DNA of 64,000 nt. Source: Bacillota bacterium (GTDB taxonomy: Bacteria; Bacillota; Sulfobacillia; Sulfobacillales; Sulfobacillaceae). Below, one piece after another: positions 46,164 to 55,532 of the stretch (position 1 is the first letter of the stretch; each line of letters starts with the position of its first letter). The DNA is taken from assembly GCA_026627065.1 (NCBI GenBank), contig JAPNUO010000004.1:251495-315494 (forward strand), read 5' to 3'. Both the position numbers and the translations under genes were made by a program. A model generated the notes under the pieces. It was not told where the DNA came from. It worked only from the letters and a program-made list of their open reading frames with translations, and did no database searches.

Positions 46164-46766
46164 TTGGTGGATTTAATCTCGCGCGTTGCCCTGGAACCCG
46201 AACATCCGCAGCGTTTAGTGCTGCTGCTTCACGGACGCGGGGCGGACGAGGAGGATTTACTTCCCCTCGCCTCTCTGTTTGCCCCCGATAGTATGGTGCT
46301 GGCGGTGCGGGCGCCTTACCCGTTTGGGCCAGGGTATGCCTGGTACCGTCTGACTCCCGACGGCACCGCCCACCTGGAAGATTTGAGCGAAAGCGTTCAC
46401 GCGCTTAACGACCTCATCGATGCCCGGGCAGGCAATCGGTGGCCGACCGTCCTGCTTGGCTTCAGCCAAGGGGGGCTGGTATCCGCGCTGACGGCGAGCG
46501 CCCGGGAGGCGCGCGGTATTCAAGGCATTGTCAGTTTGAGCGCGCCGCCGCTGCCGCAAGTGCCGGACCATCCTACGCTGGCGGGCCTGCCGGTGTTTGT
46601 CGGTCACGGCACCGAGGATCCCGTGGTGCCCTTTCAGCGCGGGGAATTGACGCGGGACCTCTTAATTCGGCTGGGGGCTCGGGTGAGTTTTCACCGCTAT
46701 CCCATGGGGCACATGATCAGCGAGGCGGAGCTCGGCGACGTGCGGCGGTGGCTCTCCCGCCTTTGA
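46164..46766 (+). CDS. Phospholipase/carboxylesterase (alpha/beta hydrolase)
   Basis: 200 residues of the Abhydrolase_2 family. The oxyanion LLLHGRGADEEDLLPLA start, nucleophile elbow GFSQGG (Ser near residue 98), Asp in GTEDPVV and His in GHMIS give a full triad. Such enzymes hydrolyse short acyl esters or lysophospholipids in the cytoplasm. TTG 46164 or GTG 46167 may be the start; AGGAGG lies 6-9 nt upstream. No signal peptide. Confidence 0.88.
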   Translation: MVDLISRVALEPEHPQRLVLLLHGRGADEEDLLPLASLFAPDSMVLAVRAPYPFGPGYAWYRLTPDGTAHLEDLSESVHALNDLIDARAGNRWPTVLLGFSQGGLVSALTASAREARGIQGIVSLSAPPLPQVPDHPTLAGLPVFVGHGTEDPVVPFQRGELTRDLLIRLGARVSFHRYPMGHMISEAELGDVRRWLSRL

Positions 46767-46777
46767 TCGGGGACTCG

Positions 46778-46807
46778 GCCCCTGGAGCAGGCCTCCAGGG
46801 GCTCTTT
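46778..46807. terminator. Bidirectional terminator between esterase and sat
   Basis: Ten-bp perfect stem GCCCCTGGAG / CTCCAGGGGC with a 5-nt loop followed by TCTTT on the plus strand, between convergent genes. It overlaps the sat stop codon by two bases. Confidence 0.8.
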
Positions 46808-47966
46808 AAGTCGCCCGGCTGTGGTAGTACCCGTGGAGAATGTCCGCCACCTCGGCGCGGATCACGGTGTCCGGCAAAGCCCCACCTGTTTTCAACGCCT
46901 GACGCACGGCAGTGCCCGACAGCGTATGGCGGAGGTCCGCGCCGTGCGGGCACGTGCGGGTGGTCGCCAACTGTCCGCATTTGTGGCAGTAAAACGCGGG
47001 CTCGGGAGTCAGAATCTCGATGCCCAGACGGTCCTGCAACTCGCGGCACAGCTGTTGGCTAGCGGTGGGAGGGTAAAAGTCGCCGACGCCGGCGTGGTCG
47101 CGCCCCACGATGAAGTGGGTAAAGCCGTAATTCTTCCGCGCCAGGGCGTGCAGGACTGCTTCCCGCGGCCCGGCGTAACGCATGGGTGCCGGAAACCCGC
47201 TGAGCCAAACGCGTTCTTTCGGATAATACTCCTGGAGCAGGGTTTCGTAAACGCGCCAGCGCACGTCGACCGGAACGTCGTCGGCCTTGGTGGTACCAAT
47301 GAGGGGGTGAAGCACCAGACCGTCGATAAATTCCAGCGCCACCTTCTGGATGTACTCGTGCGCCCGGTGCAAGGGGTTTCGCGTCTGAAACCCGACGACG
47401 GTCGTCCAACCGCGGCGGCTGATCAATTGGCGCATTTGCCGAGGTGTCAAGACGGGACTGACGGGAAAACGCGGAAAGGTCGTGAGCGTGACGGGCCCTG
47501 CCGCCCTGAGGGGACTGGTCGCGAGCACCCGGCGCACGCCGGGATGACGCGTATCGCGCGTGCCGTAGATCGCCTGGGCTTCCGTTTCCGGGTCCTGCCA
47601 AAAGAGGTCTTCCAGGTGCATCAAGGCGACAATCTCGCCATCAAAAGCTAGCCGGGCGAGTCGCGCCTTCTTTAACTGCGAAAACTCGTCGGCGCTCACC
47701 GCCAAGGTGATGGGAATCGGCCACAGTTGGCCGCTGGCGAGGCGCATGTCGTCGATCACACTCTGGACGTCGTCGCGATTTTGAAAGCCGCGCAGGGGGC
47801 TATACACGCCGGTGGCCAGGCAGATCACCTCGTCGTAATGAAACCGATCCAGTGTGATCACCGGAACCTGGGGCAAGGCGCCGGCCAGCTCGCTGGCGAG
47901 TTCTAGGGGCAGCTCCTGTTCGGCGAGCATGCCGCCGTGGGGTGGATTTAAAGATGCAGGCCGCAT
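46806..47966 (-). CDS. sat: Sulfate adenylyltransferase (ATP sulfurylase)
   Basis: 386 residues. It forms APS from sulfate and ATP. The active-site motifs QTRNPLHRAHEY and GRDHAGVG are intact, and a zinc cluster CHKCGQLATTRTCPHG lies near residue 330. ATG at 47966 has GGAG upstream and starts inside the cysH end (19-nt overlap), so cysH-sat is one operon. With CysH this gives sulfite from sulfate. No sulfite reductase is in the window. Confidence 0.94.
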   Translation of the reverse strand: MRPASLNPPHGGMLAEQELPLELASELAGALPQVPVITLDRFHYDEVICLATGVYSPLRGFQNRDDVQSVIDDMRLASGQLWPIPITLAVSADEFSQLKKARLARLAFDGEIVALMHLEDLFWQDPETEAQAIYGTRDTRHPGVRRVLATSPLRAAGPVTLTTFPRFPVSPVLTPRQMRQLISRRGWTTVVGFQTRNPLHRAHEYIQKVALEFIDGLVLHPLIGTTKADDVPVDVRWRVYETLLQEYYPKERVWLSGFPAPMRYAGPREAVLHALARKNYGFTHFIVGRDHAGVGDFYPPTASQQLCRELQDRLGIEILTPEPAFYCHKCGQLATTRTCPHGADLRHTLSGTAVRQALKTGGALPDTVIRAEVADILHGYYHSRAT

Positions 47967-48670
47967 TCTGTTTTCTCCTGTCCTGCCCATCGCCCCGCCC
48001 TGAGCGACTCTCCCGGCTGAACGGCCCGCGTGCAGGGCACGCATCCGATGCTAGGGTAGCCCTGGTCGTGCAACGGGTTATAGGGCACGCGATGCTTGGC
48101 CAAATACCGGTACACGTCTTTATGTGACCAGTTTGCCAAGGGATTGACCTTGACGAGGTGATAACGGTGGTCGTAGCCTACCACGGGCGCCAGGCGGCGC
48201 AGGGGGGTCTGGTCCCGGCGAATGCCGGTCATCCAGGCCGCTTTGCCGGCTAAGTAGTGTTGCAGCGGTTCGACTTTGCGCAGCGCGCAGCAGCGGTCGG
48301 GATCGCGTTCCCACAAGGCGTTTCCCCAGCGCGCCGATTGGTCGTCCAAGGAGAGGCGGGGAAGGACGCGGATGGCCTGAAAGCCGTAGCGGGTCTGGGC
48401 TTCCTCGATGAGCGCGTAGGTTTCGGGAAACAACAGCCCGGTGTCCAGGTAAAAGATGTGCGGCTGATCGGTCATGCGGCACAGCATGTCGATCAGGACC
48501 ATATCTTCGGCGCCGAAGCTCGACGCTAGCACCAGCCCCGGCCCGAATTGCTCCAGAGCCCAACGAATCACGGCTTCGGCGCCCAGCGCTTCTAAATCCG
48601 GCGCCAATTGCCGAAGCGTCTCGGGCGACCAGGAGGCGCCGCCATGACCTGGGGCAAAGGAATGTGTCAC
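47948..48670 (-). CDS. cysH: Assimilatory APS reductase
   Basis: 240 residues. The protein reduces APS (or PAPS) to sulfite. Paired cysteines CCALRKVEPL and CVPCTRAV mark the [4Fe-4S]-type APS reductase, and the C-terminal ECGLHL holds the catalytic Cys. GTG at 48670 is chosen with AGGAGG 7 nt upstream; the upstream in-frame part has no similarity. First gene of the cysH-sat unit and a possible sulfite source for the sulfoquinovose synthase at 51 kb. Confidence 0.95.
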   Translation of the reverse strand: MTHSFAPGHGGASWSPETLRQLAPDLEALGAEAVIRWALEQFGPGLVLASSFGAEDMVLIDMLCRMTDQPHIFYLDTGLLFPETYALIEEAQTRYGFQAIRVLPRLSLDDQSARWGNALWERDPDRCCALRKVEPLQHYLAGKAAWMTGIRRDQTPLRRLAPVVGYDHRYHLVKVNPLANWSHKDVYRYLAKHRVPYNPLHDQGYPSIGCVPCTRAVQPGESLRAGRWAGQEKTECGLHL

Positions 48671-48767
48671 CAAAGATCCTCCTCTACGTGTTGTCTCTTT
48701 TTCTGAGCGGTGGGTGTTGCCGCCTCGCGGATACGATACGATTGTGCCGGGAAGGTGGTTCCTGACC

Positions 48768-49946
48768 ATGAAACATTGGTGCGTGGCATTCGTCCTTGTG
48801 CTGGGAGCGGCCCTCGGGACGGCGGCCCTTTTAAGCGGGGGATGGGTGCGCCTGAGCCCTCCGCAGGCGGTCATTTCCCGCGAAGTGTTGCTGCGCCGTC
48901 ACGCGGTGCACTGGCAGAGCACGGCCCAAAGCGCGATTCTGGCGGTGGCCCACGGTCCCGTGCTTTACAGCCGCGAGGCCCAAGTCCGGCGGCCCATCGC
49001 CAGCGTGACCAAGATGATGACGGCGTACCTGGTGCTCACTCATCCCCGCCTCTATCCCGAGAACCGCCGCATTACGATTACGGCGCCGGAAGTCCTCAAT
49101 GATCGGCAAGGCCTACTGAAAGGGGACAGTGAGGTGCCTTTGCAGGTGGGCGAGCGGGTCACCGTGGGGAATCTTTTACTGGCCCTCATGCTGCCATCTG
49201 CCGACGATGCCGCCTGGGTGCTGGCGCGGAGTTACCCTGGGGGCGCCCCCGCCTTTATCCGCCAGATGAATCGGACGGCCGCCGAGCTAGGCATGCGCGA
49301 GACTCATTATGTCGATCCGGACGGCGTCAACCATCTGGGGTATTCTACGGCCAGAGACTTGCTCACCCTCATCAACCGCGACATGGCGCTGCGACGATTT
49401 CGGCAGCTGGTGCGCACCAAGCGCGCTCATACTCCGTGGGGATGGCTGACCAACTTGAACCAATTGCTGTGGCAATACCCGGGAGCCATTGGCATCAAAA
49501 CCGGCTGGACCCCGTATGCCGGAAGTTGCCTGGCGTACGCGGCTGTCCGGTACCACGGAGGTCAGCGGCTCGTCCTGGAGGGTGTGGTACTGGACGAACC
49601 GTCGTTCGGCGTCATGTTTCGCGACGTCGCCGGCCTCTTGAACGAGGGATTTCGGGCGCTTCGCTACCAAGTGGTGTTTCCCCGTGGTGCGACCGTGGCC
49701 GTCGTCCGCGTGCGCGGCGGTTGGTGGCGCCGACCGCAGCCGGCAGTGAAGCTGGTGCTGGGGCAACCGGTGGGGGCCTATCCCGTGGCGACCCGGGCAC
49801 GCGTTCAAGTGCGCTGGGTGGTGCGGCACTGGACTCGGCTGTCGCGCGGCGAGGTGGTCGGATACCTTCGCCTCCGCCTCGGCACCACCGAGACTCCGTG
49901 GGTCCCCGTTAAGGCCCAGCGCGGAGCCCAGAATCGCTGGCTTTAA
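48768..49946 (+). CDS. D-alanyl-D-alanine carboxypeptidase family protein, variant SxD motif
   Basis: 392 residues with an N-terminal membrane helix or signal (residues 4-24). Peptidase S11 family: SVTK (Ser79-Lys82) and KTG (near 244) are intact, but the SxN motif reads SAD (144-146) within LPSADDAAW. These enzymes trim peptidoglycan stem peptides. The Asn to Asp change may lower or alter activity. The C-terminal about 120 residues form a beta-rich PBP5-like domain. GGAAGGTGG lies upstream of ATG 48768. It converges on a second S11 gene with 38-nt overlap. Confidence 0.87.
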   Translation: MKHWCVAFVLVLGAALGTAALLSGGWVRLSPPQAVISREVLLRRHAVHWQSTAQSAILAVAHGPVLYSREAQVRRPIASVTKMMTAYLVLTHPRLYPENRRITITAPEVLNDRQGLLKGDSEVPLQVGERVTVGNLLLALMLPSADDAAWVLARSYPGGAPAFIRQMNRTAAELGMRETHYVDPDGVNHLGYSTARDLLTLINRDMALRRFRQLVRTKRAHTPWGWLTNLNQLLWQYPGAIGIKTGWTPYAGSCLAYAAVRYHGGQRLVLEGVVLDEPSFGVMFRDVAGLLNEGFRALRYQVVFPRGATVAVVRVRGGWWRRPQPAVKLVLGQPVGAYPVATRARVQVRWVVRHWTRLSRGEVVGYLRLRLGTTETPWVPVKAQRGAQNRWL

Positions 49947-50895
49947 CGCGTTGGAATCCCCAATTCAGAAGACGCTCGGCATCCTGGTACTCCGGGGGAA
50001 AGCCGAGCTGGCCGTGCATGAGCACTCCCATCAGGGTAACGGGGTGGCCGTCGACGGGACGGGTGGCGGCGAACACCAGGTTAAAGCCCGCGGCCGTGGT
50101 CCATCCCGATTTGATGCCGATGACCGTAGGATCGAGAAAGAGCAAGCCGTTGAGGTTGGTCACGACGGGGTTGTACGGCAAAGAGGTTTCCTTCGTGCGC
50201 ACGATTTGGCGAAACAGCGGGCTTTCCATGTCGAGGCGGGCAATGATGGAGAGATCCCAAGCGGTGCCGGCCGACTGGGGAGACAGGCCGTCGGGATCGC
50301 GGTAGGTGGTTTGGCGCATCCCCAGGGTTTTTGCCATGGCGTTCATTTGATCGACAAAACGTCCCACGGTGCCGGCTTCCGCTTGGGCCAGGGCGATGGC
50401 GGCGTCGTTGGCCGACCTCAGCATCAGGGCATACAGCAGTTGGCGCACGGTAAAGCGGTCTCCGACCGCCATGAAGATGTCCGAACCGCTGGTGCCGGCC
50501 GCTGCAGGAGAGATGGTGACCACCCGCGTGAGCGGCAAATGTTGCATCACTAGGTAAATGGTCATCAACTTGGTGGTCGAGGCGTACGGTTCTCTGAGAT
50601 GCGGGTGATCGGCCCAAAGCAGCTGACCCGTGCTGAGATTCCAGAGGATCCCGGAGTTTTCGCCGATGGGGAAGGGAAGAGTTTCCGGGACGGACGTCGC
50701 CGGCAGCGTCACGGTCGCCGGCGACTTGAGCCGCGCCACCGTGTCCTGTTTGGCCTTTGTGCGCAGGGGGTGGCGCCCCTGGTGCAGGATTTGCTGGTGG
50801 ACACCCAAGGCGCCGACGAGCAAAGCGGCCAGGGCGCCTAACGCCCACGAGATCGGCGACGACGGGCGGGCGGGCACACGTCTTCGGGAAAGCAA
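49909..50895 (-). CDS. D-alanyl-D-alanine carboxypeptidase (S11)
   Basis: 328 residues, N-terminal membrane helix about residues 14-30. STTK, SAN and KSG motifs are complete (ASTTKLM, RSANDAA, IKSGWTT), so it should be active, in contrast to the opposing paralogue with SAD. It lacks the C-terminal beta domain. TTG at 50895 has AGGAGG 7 nt upstream. In spore formers such enzymes include DacF and DacB of spore cortex; no sporulation promoter was found here. Confidence 0.9.
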   Translation of the reverse strand: MLSRRRVPARPSSPISWALGALAALLVGALGVHQQILHQGRHPLRTKAKQDTVARLKSPATVTLPATSVPETLPFPIGENSGILWNLSTGQLLWADHPHLREPYASTTKLMTIYLVMQHLPLTRVVTISPAAAGTSGSDIFMAVGDRFTVRQLLYALMLRSANDAAIALAQAEAGTVGRFVDQMNAMAKTLGMRQTTYRDPDGLSPQSAGTAWDLSIIARLDMESPLFRQIVRTKETSLPYNPVVTNLNGLLFLDPTVIGIKSGWTTAAGFNLVFAATRPVDGHPVTLMGVLMHGQLGFPPEYQDAERLLNWGFQRVKASDSGLRAGP

Positions 50896-51038
50896 GGCGA
50901 AACCTCCTAAGAGAAATGATGCCGAAAAATCGCGGAAGGGACGTCCTTCTCCTCTTATCCTAACAGACCCGCGCGGGTGCGAACGGCACCGCGTGGTACC
51001 AAATTCTCTCATGCGGGACGAGATTTTTGTCGAGGAAG

Positions 51039-52284
<1,246 letters not shown>

Positions 52285-52419
52285 CCTTATCGGTCGACCC
52301 GGGGAGCATCCGGTGTCGGCCCTTTTTGAGAGCTTCCGGCGTCTTCCTGATCTTGGAACAGACAGGAGCCGGGGGGCATGCAGCGTGGGCAGAGAGAATG
52401 GGGAGAAAGGGGGGTGACT

Positions 52420-52761
52420 ATGCAGCGTGTCGAGAAGCCCTGGGGCTACGAGTTGTGGTGGGCGGTGACCGATCGCTATGTTGGGAAGATCATCCACGTC
52501 AATCAGGGACATTCGCTCAGCCTGCAATATCACGTCAAAAAGCATGAGAGTATGTACTTGTTGTCCGGGGAGGCGGAGCTGTGGCTTGACGGAACGGCGC
52601 GCCCGTTTCGCGCCGGCGAGGCGGTGGTGATTCCGCCGCCGACGCAGCATCGCTTGACGGCCATTACGGATATTGACGTCGTGGAGGTATCTACCCCGGA
52701 GTTGGACGATGTGGTCCGGCTGGAAGACCGCTACGGCCGGGCAGGGACGTCAACACCGTAG
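52420..52761 (+). CDS. Cupin-domain protein (mannose-6-phosphate isomerase type)
   Basis: 113 residues, one cupin barrel. Motifs KPWGYE, SLSLQYHVKKHESMYLLSGEAEL and IPPPTQHRLTAI resemble the C-terminal domain of GDP-mannose pyrophosphorylase/mannose-6-P isomerase. His residues in YHVKKHE and QHR likely bind metal. It lies 135 nt after the sulfoquinovose synthase and may act on a sugar phosphate or nucleotide sugar in the same pathway; this is inference. AAAGGGGGG precedes ATG 52420. Confidence 0.8.
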   Translation: MQRVEKPWGYELWWAVTDRYVGKIIHVNQGHSLSLQYHVKKHESMYLLSGEAELWLDGTARPFRAGEAVVIPPPTQHRLTAITDIDVVEVSTPELDDVVRLEDRYGRAGTSTP

Positions 52762-52786
52762 CGGCACGCGAAAGTCGCCGGCGGCC

Positions 52787-53896
52787 TCAGGCGTGGGCCG
52801 CCGCATCAATTTTTTGCGCGATTTGCATAAAGGTCTGGGCGGCCTCTGATTGAGGAGCGCTAATCACCACGGGAATGCCGCGGTCGCCTCCTTCGCGAAC
52901 CGAGGACTCCAGCGGGATTTGGCCCAAGAGAGGAACGTCCAAGGCCTGCGACAACGACTCGCCGCCTCCCGAGCCAAAGAGCTCGAGGCGGTGGCCTTCG
53001 GGCATGGGCACATAGCTCATGTTCTCGATGATGCCGAGAATGCGTTGATGGGCGCGGCGCGCCACATCAGCGGTGCGCATGGCGACCTCGCGTGCGACGG
53101 CCTGGGGGGTGGTGACGATGATCAATAAGGCTTGGGGAAGGCGTTGCGCCATGTCTAGGGCCACGTCCCCCGTGCCCGGGGGCAGATCAATGAGTAAGTA
53201 GTCCAAGGGCGGCCAGGCCACATCGGTGAAAAATTGCTGCATCATTTTTCCCAGCATGGGTCCCCGCCACACCACGGCTTGATTGTCGGGGACGAACATG
53301 CCCATAGACACCACGTGAATTTCATGCACTTGCCAGGGGACGATCTTTTGGGCGGCGTTGGCGCGGGCGGGCTCGTGAGCGCCCAGCATCCGCCCCTGCG
53401 AATAACCGTAGATGTCCATGTCCAGAATGCCGACCCGATGCCCCAGGCGCTGCAGGGCGACTGCGACATTGGCCGTCACCGTGGATTTGCCGACGCCGCC
53501 CTTGCCGCTGGCGATGCCCAGGAGGATGGTCGAGCTGTCCGGCGCCAACAGAGGAGACCATTGGGCGCTCGGGGATCCGGAGGAGGGCGCAGCCTGACGG
53601 TCGGCTTGGCTCTTTTGAAACGCGCGGGCAAACGCATCGCGCCGTTCGGCGTCGTTCATGACGTCCAAGCGGACATCGACGCGATTGACCCCCGGCAGCG
53701 TTCCGACGGCTTTTTTGACATCCGTTTCAATCTTTTGATGCAACGGACAACCTTGGACCGTGAGCGCAACATCGACCGCCACCGCGTCGCCCTCAATGCG
53801 AATGTCGCGAACCATGTTCAGCGACACAATGTCGTAATGCAGTTCGGGATCCCTGACCTCGGAGAGCGCCCGACGCACCATGTCCTCTGTGAGCAT
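52787..53896 (-). CDS. Mrp/NBP35-type Fe-S carrier ATPase lacking the CxxC pair
   Basis: 369 residues: N-terminal MIP18/DUF59 domain (1-90, DPELHYDIVSLNMV), a linker, then the ATPase with P-loop ASGKGGVGKST and DMDIYGYS. Mrp proteins hold a [4Fe-4S] cluster at a dimer interface by CxxC in the segment ENMSY...CPHC...FGSGGG. Here that segment reads ENMSYVPMPEGHRLELFGSGGG without cysteine, so classical cluster binding is unlikely. ATG 53896 has AGGTGACAGG upstream. Operon with sufT (22 nt upstream). Confidence 0.88.
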   Translation of the reverse strand: MLTEDMVRRALSEVRDPELHYDIVSLNMVRDIRIEGDAVAVDVALTVQGCPLHQKIETDVKKAVGTLPGVNRVDVRLDVMNDAERRDAFARAFQKSQADRQAAPSSGSPSAQWSPLLAPDSSTILLGIASGKGGVGKSTVTANVAVALQRLGHRVGILDMDIYGYSQGRMLGAHEPARANAAQKIVPWQVHEIHVVSMGMFVPDNQAVVWRGPMLGKMMQQFFTDVAWPPLDYLLIDLPPGTGDVALDMAQRLPQALLIIVTTPQAVAREVAMRTADVARRAHQRILGIIENMSYVPMPEGHRLELFGSGGGESLSQALDVPLLGQIPLESSVREGGDRGIPVVISAPQSEAAQTFMQIAQKIDAAAHA

Positions 53897-53918
53897 CCTG
53901 TCACCTACTCTAAAAAAG

Positions 53919-54218
53919 TTAAAATCCCAGCAAGCGCCGCCCTTCGTCGGTGAGGCGGTCCGGGGTCCAGGGCGGATTCCAGACCATTTTGACGTGGGCT
54001 TCGTTGACATCCGGGAGCGTTTCAATGGCCATTTCCGCTGCCCGCGCGATGGTGTCGTGCAGGGGGCAGCCTGGCGCGGTGAGGGTCATCTCGACGTCGA
54101 CGACGCCGCCCTCCTTGATGTCGACCGTGTACACCAAGCCGAGGTCAACGACATTGACCCCGATTTCTGGATCTTCGACTTCTTTCAAGACGGTGAGCAC
54201 CTCATCTTGAGTCGGCAC
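53919..54218 (-). CDS. sufT: MIP18/SufT-like Fe-S assembly protein
   Basis: 99 residues, single DUF59 domain. The core EDPEIGVNVVDLGLVY, and LTAPGCPLHDTI with the conserved Cys, match SufT/PaaD-type proteins that mature Fe-S proteins. It is the first gene of a two-gene unit with an Mrp-like ATPase that itself carries a DUF59 domain. Expressed from a TATAAT promoter with a palindromic spacer. PaaD proper belongs to the phenylacetate epoxidase cluster, which is absent. Confidence 0.87.
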   Translation of the reverse strand: MPTQDEVLTVLKEVEDPEIGVNVVDLGLVYTVDIKEGGVVDVEMTLTAPGCPLHDTIARAAEMAIETLPDVNEAHVKMVWNPPWTPDRLTDEGRRLLGF

Positions 54219-54254
54219 GCGCCATCCCTCCTAAATCTGAGTACTCCGGTCAGT

Positions 54255-54283
54255 ATTATACCCTGAACCAGGGTTCCAGGTAA
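54255..54283 (-). promoter_or_regulatory. Promoter of sufT-mrp with operator-like palindrome
   Basis: On the minus strand -35 TTACCT (54283-54278), 17-nt spacer, -10 TATAAT (54260-54255). The spacer holds overlapping perfect inverted repeats: GAACC-AG-GGTTC (54265-54276) and ACCCTG-AAC-CAGGGT (54260-54274). A dyad inside the spacer is typical of repressor or MerR-type sites; the regulator is unknown. Confidence 0.65.
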
Positions 54284-54445
54284 GCTCGTATCCTGGATAT
54301 TCTTAGACTGAATACCCAGAATTGGGTTAAACTATAAAGGACAGCATCCGAAAAAGTGCTTGCAACCTTCTCAGCGCGCGTAGCAAACCGCGGTTTTCAT
54401 CGTCCATCATACGAAATGTCAGGGATTCGGTGGAGGAGAAGGACG

Positions 54446-54841
54446 ATGCCACGACAACGACGGTCCAGCTTGGCTTGGTTGATTTGGTGGAGCATCCGGC
54501 TCGCCTGGGCGCGAAATAAGTGGAGCCGCTATCGATTTCGTCAAAAGATCTGGGAAGAATTGATCGCACGGTGGCAGTCGCTCATGCCGGAGGACGGGCG
54601 GAGCCAAGATGCGATGATGGTCCGCGCCATATGGCGGGGGGCCTCGTTGGCATCGCGCTCCTTAGGCCGCTATCCGGTGTTGCCGCCTCGCGTCAAATCG
54701 CGGCTGCTGTGGTTTTCGCGCTTGCTCGGGCGCACCAACGGAAAGGCGGTCGCTTCAGCATATCTGGCGTGGACTTGGCTGGGTGAGATGGCGCTGTCCA
54801 GCGGCATGCGGCGGGACCTGCACGGTAGTTCGGGAACCTAG
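54446..54841 (+). CDS. Unknown basic, tryptophan-rich protein
   Basis: 131 residues, no family recognised. About ten Trp and many Arg occur, with an N-terminal stretch AWLIWWSIRLAWARNKWSRYRFRQKIWEELI that could be an amphipathic or membrane-associated helix. No cysteine pairs. ATG 54446 is preceded by GGAGGAGAAGG. It converges with the next minus-strand membrane protein (4-nt overlap at the stops) and may belong functionally with the cytochrome genes downstream, but this is only proximity. Confidence 0.6.
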   Translation: MPRQRRSSLAWLIWWSIRLAWARNKWSRYRFRQKIWEELIARWQSLMPEDGRSQDAMMVRAIWRGASLASRSLGRYPVLPPRVKSRLLWFSRLLGRTNGKAVASAYLAWTWLGEMALSSGMRRDLHGSSGT

Positions 54842-55332
54842 CGCCGGGGATCGCGGTAAAAACGCTGCTGGCGCCGCCAGAACCACAGCGAGACGGCGAT
54901 GAAGAGGCCGCCAATCACCACGCGGCTGACAATATCGCCTTTGGCGCGAACGACGCGGTATTGCGCGGCGGCCAAGAGCACGTGGTGCTGTCCGTAAATG
55001 TCGACCGTCAGGCGCCCTTCGGCGGGCGCTTCCCAGGCCGTTTCGTACTCGTAGCGGTTCACCTTGTCCAGCGACGCGCTTTGGGTTTCACGGGCGCCGG
55101 TCGACGGGAGGAACCGAAAGACCGCCTCCACCGGATGCACGCGGTGGTGGGGGAAGGTCACCACAAACACGTTGCGCGCCGGCGCCTCCGGCGGGTTGGG
55201 CAAGGCAATAACTTTCCCGCTTAAGCTAGCGCCGTAGGCGGGGGTGGAGAAGAGAACGGCAGCCGCCGCGACCGCGGCAAGAATCGCGCCCCCCCTCAGG
55301 CGCGTTTTGATGGGCCTACTCGAAGCGTGCAC
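54838..55332 (-). CDS. Unknown exported membrane-anchored protein
   Basis: 164 residues: signal peptide (residues 12-34, ending AYGA), an external beta-rich domain (about 35-135; RLTVDIYGQHHVLLAAAQY) and a C-terminal membrane helix (about 137-155) with a basic cytoplasmic tail. The layout resembles FixH/YtkA-type small envelope proteins, but motifs are too weak to assign. GTG start 55332 has AGGAGG 6 nt upstream. It is divergent from the propeller-cytochrome gene, 200 nt away. Confidence 0.6.
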   Translation of the reverse strand: MHASSRPIKTRLRGGAILAAVAAAAVLFSTPAYGASLSGKVIALPNPPEAPARNVFVVTFPHHRVHPVEAVFRFLPSTGARETQSASLDKVNRYEYETAWEAPAEGRLTVDIYGQHHVLLAAAQYRVVRAKGDIVSRVVIGGLFIAVSLWFWRRQQRFYRDPRR

Positions 55333-55532
55333 CGGAGTCCTCCTCGCTTGTTTTACCCATTATACTGAATTGGGGCCGAACAACGCACGGGGCCAGGCGG
55401 AAGGGAGGCGTCTCGCCCGCGTCGCGGAAGAGATTCAGCAAACCTTTAGCCGAGGGCGCGCCGGCGGTGACATAGCCGGGAACCGAAAGGAGACGATCTC
55501 CACAAGGAGAAAATCCGTGGGGGGATCGCCGG

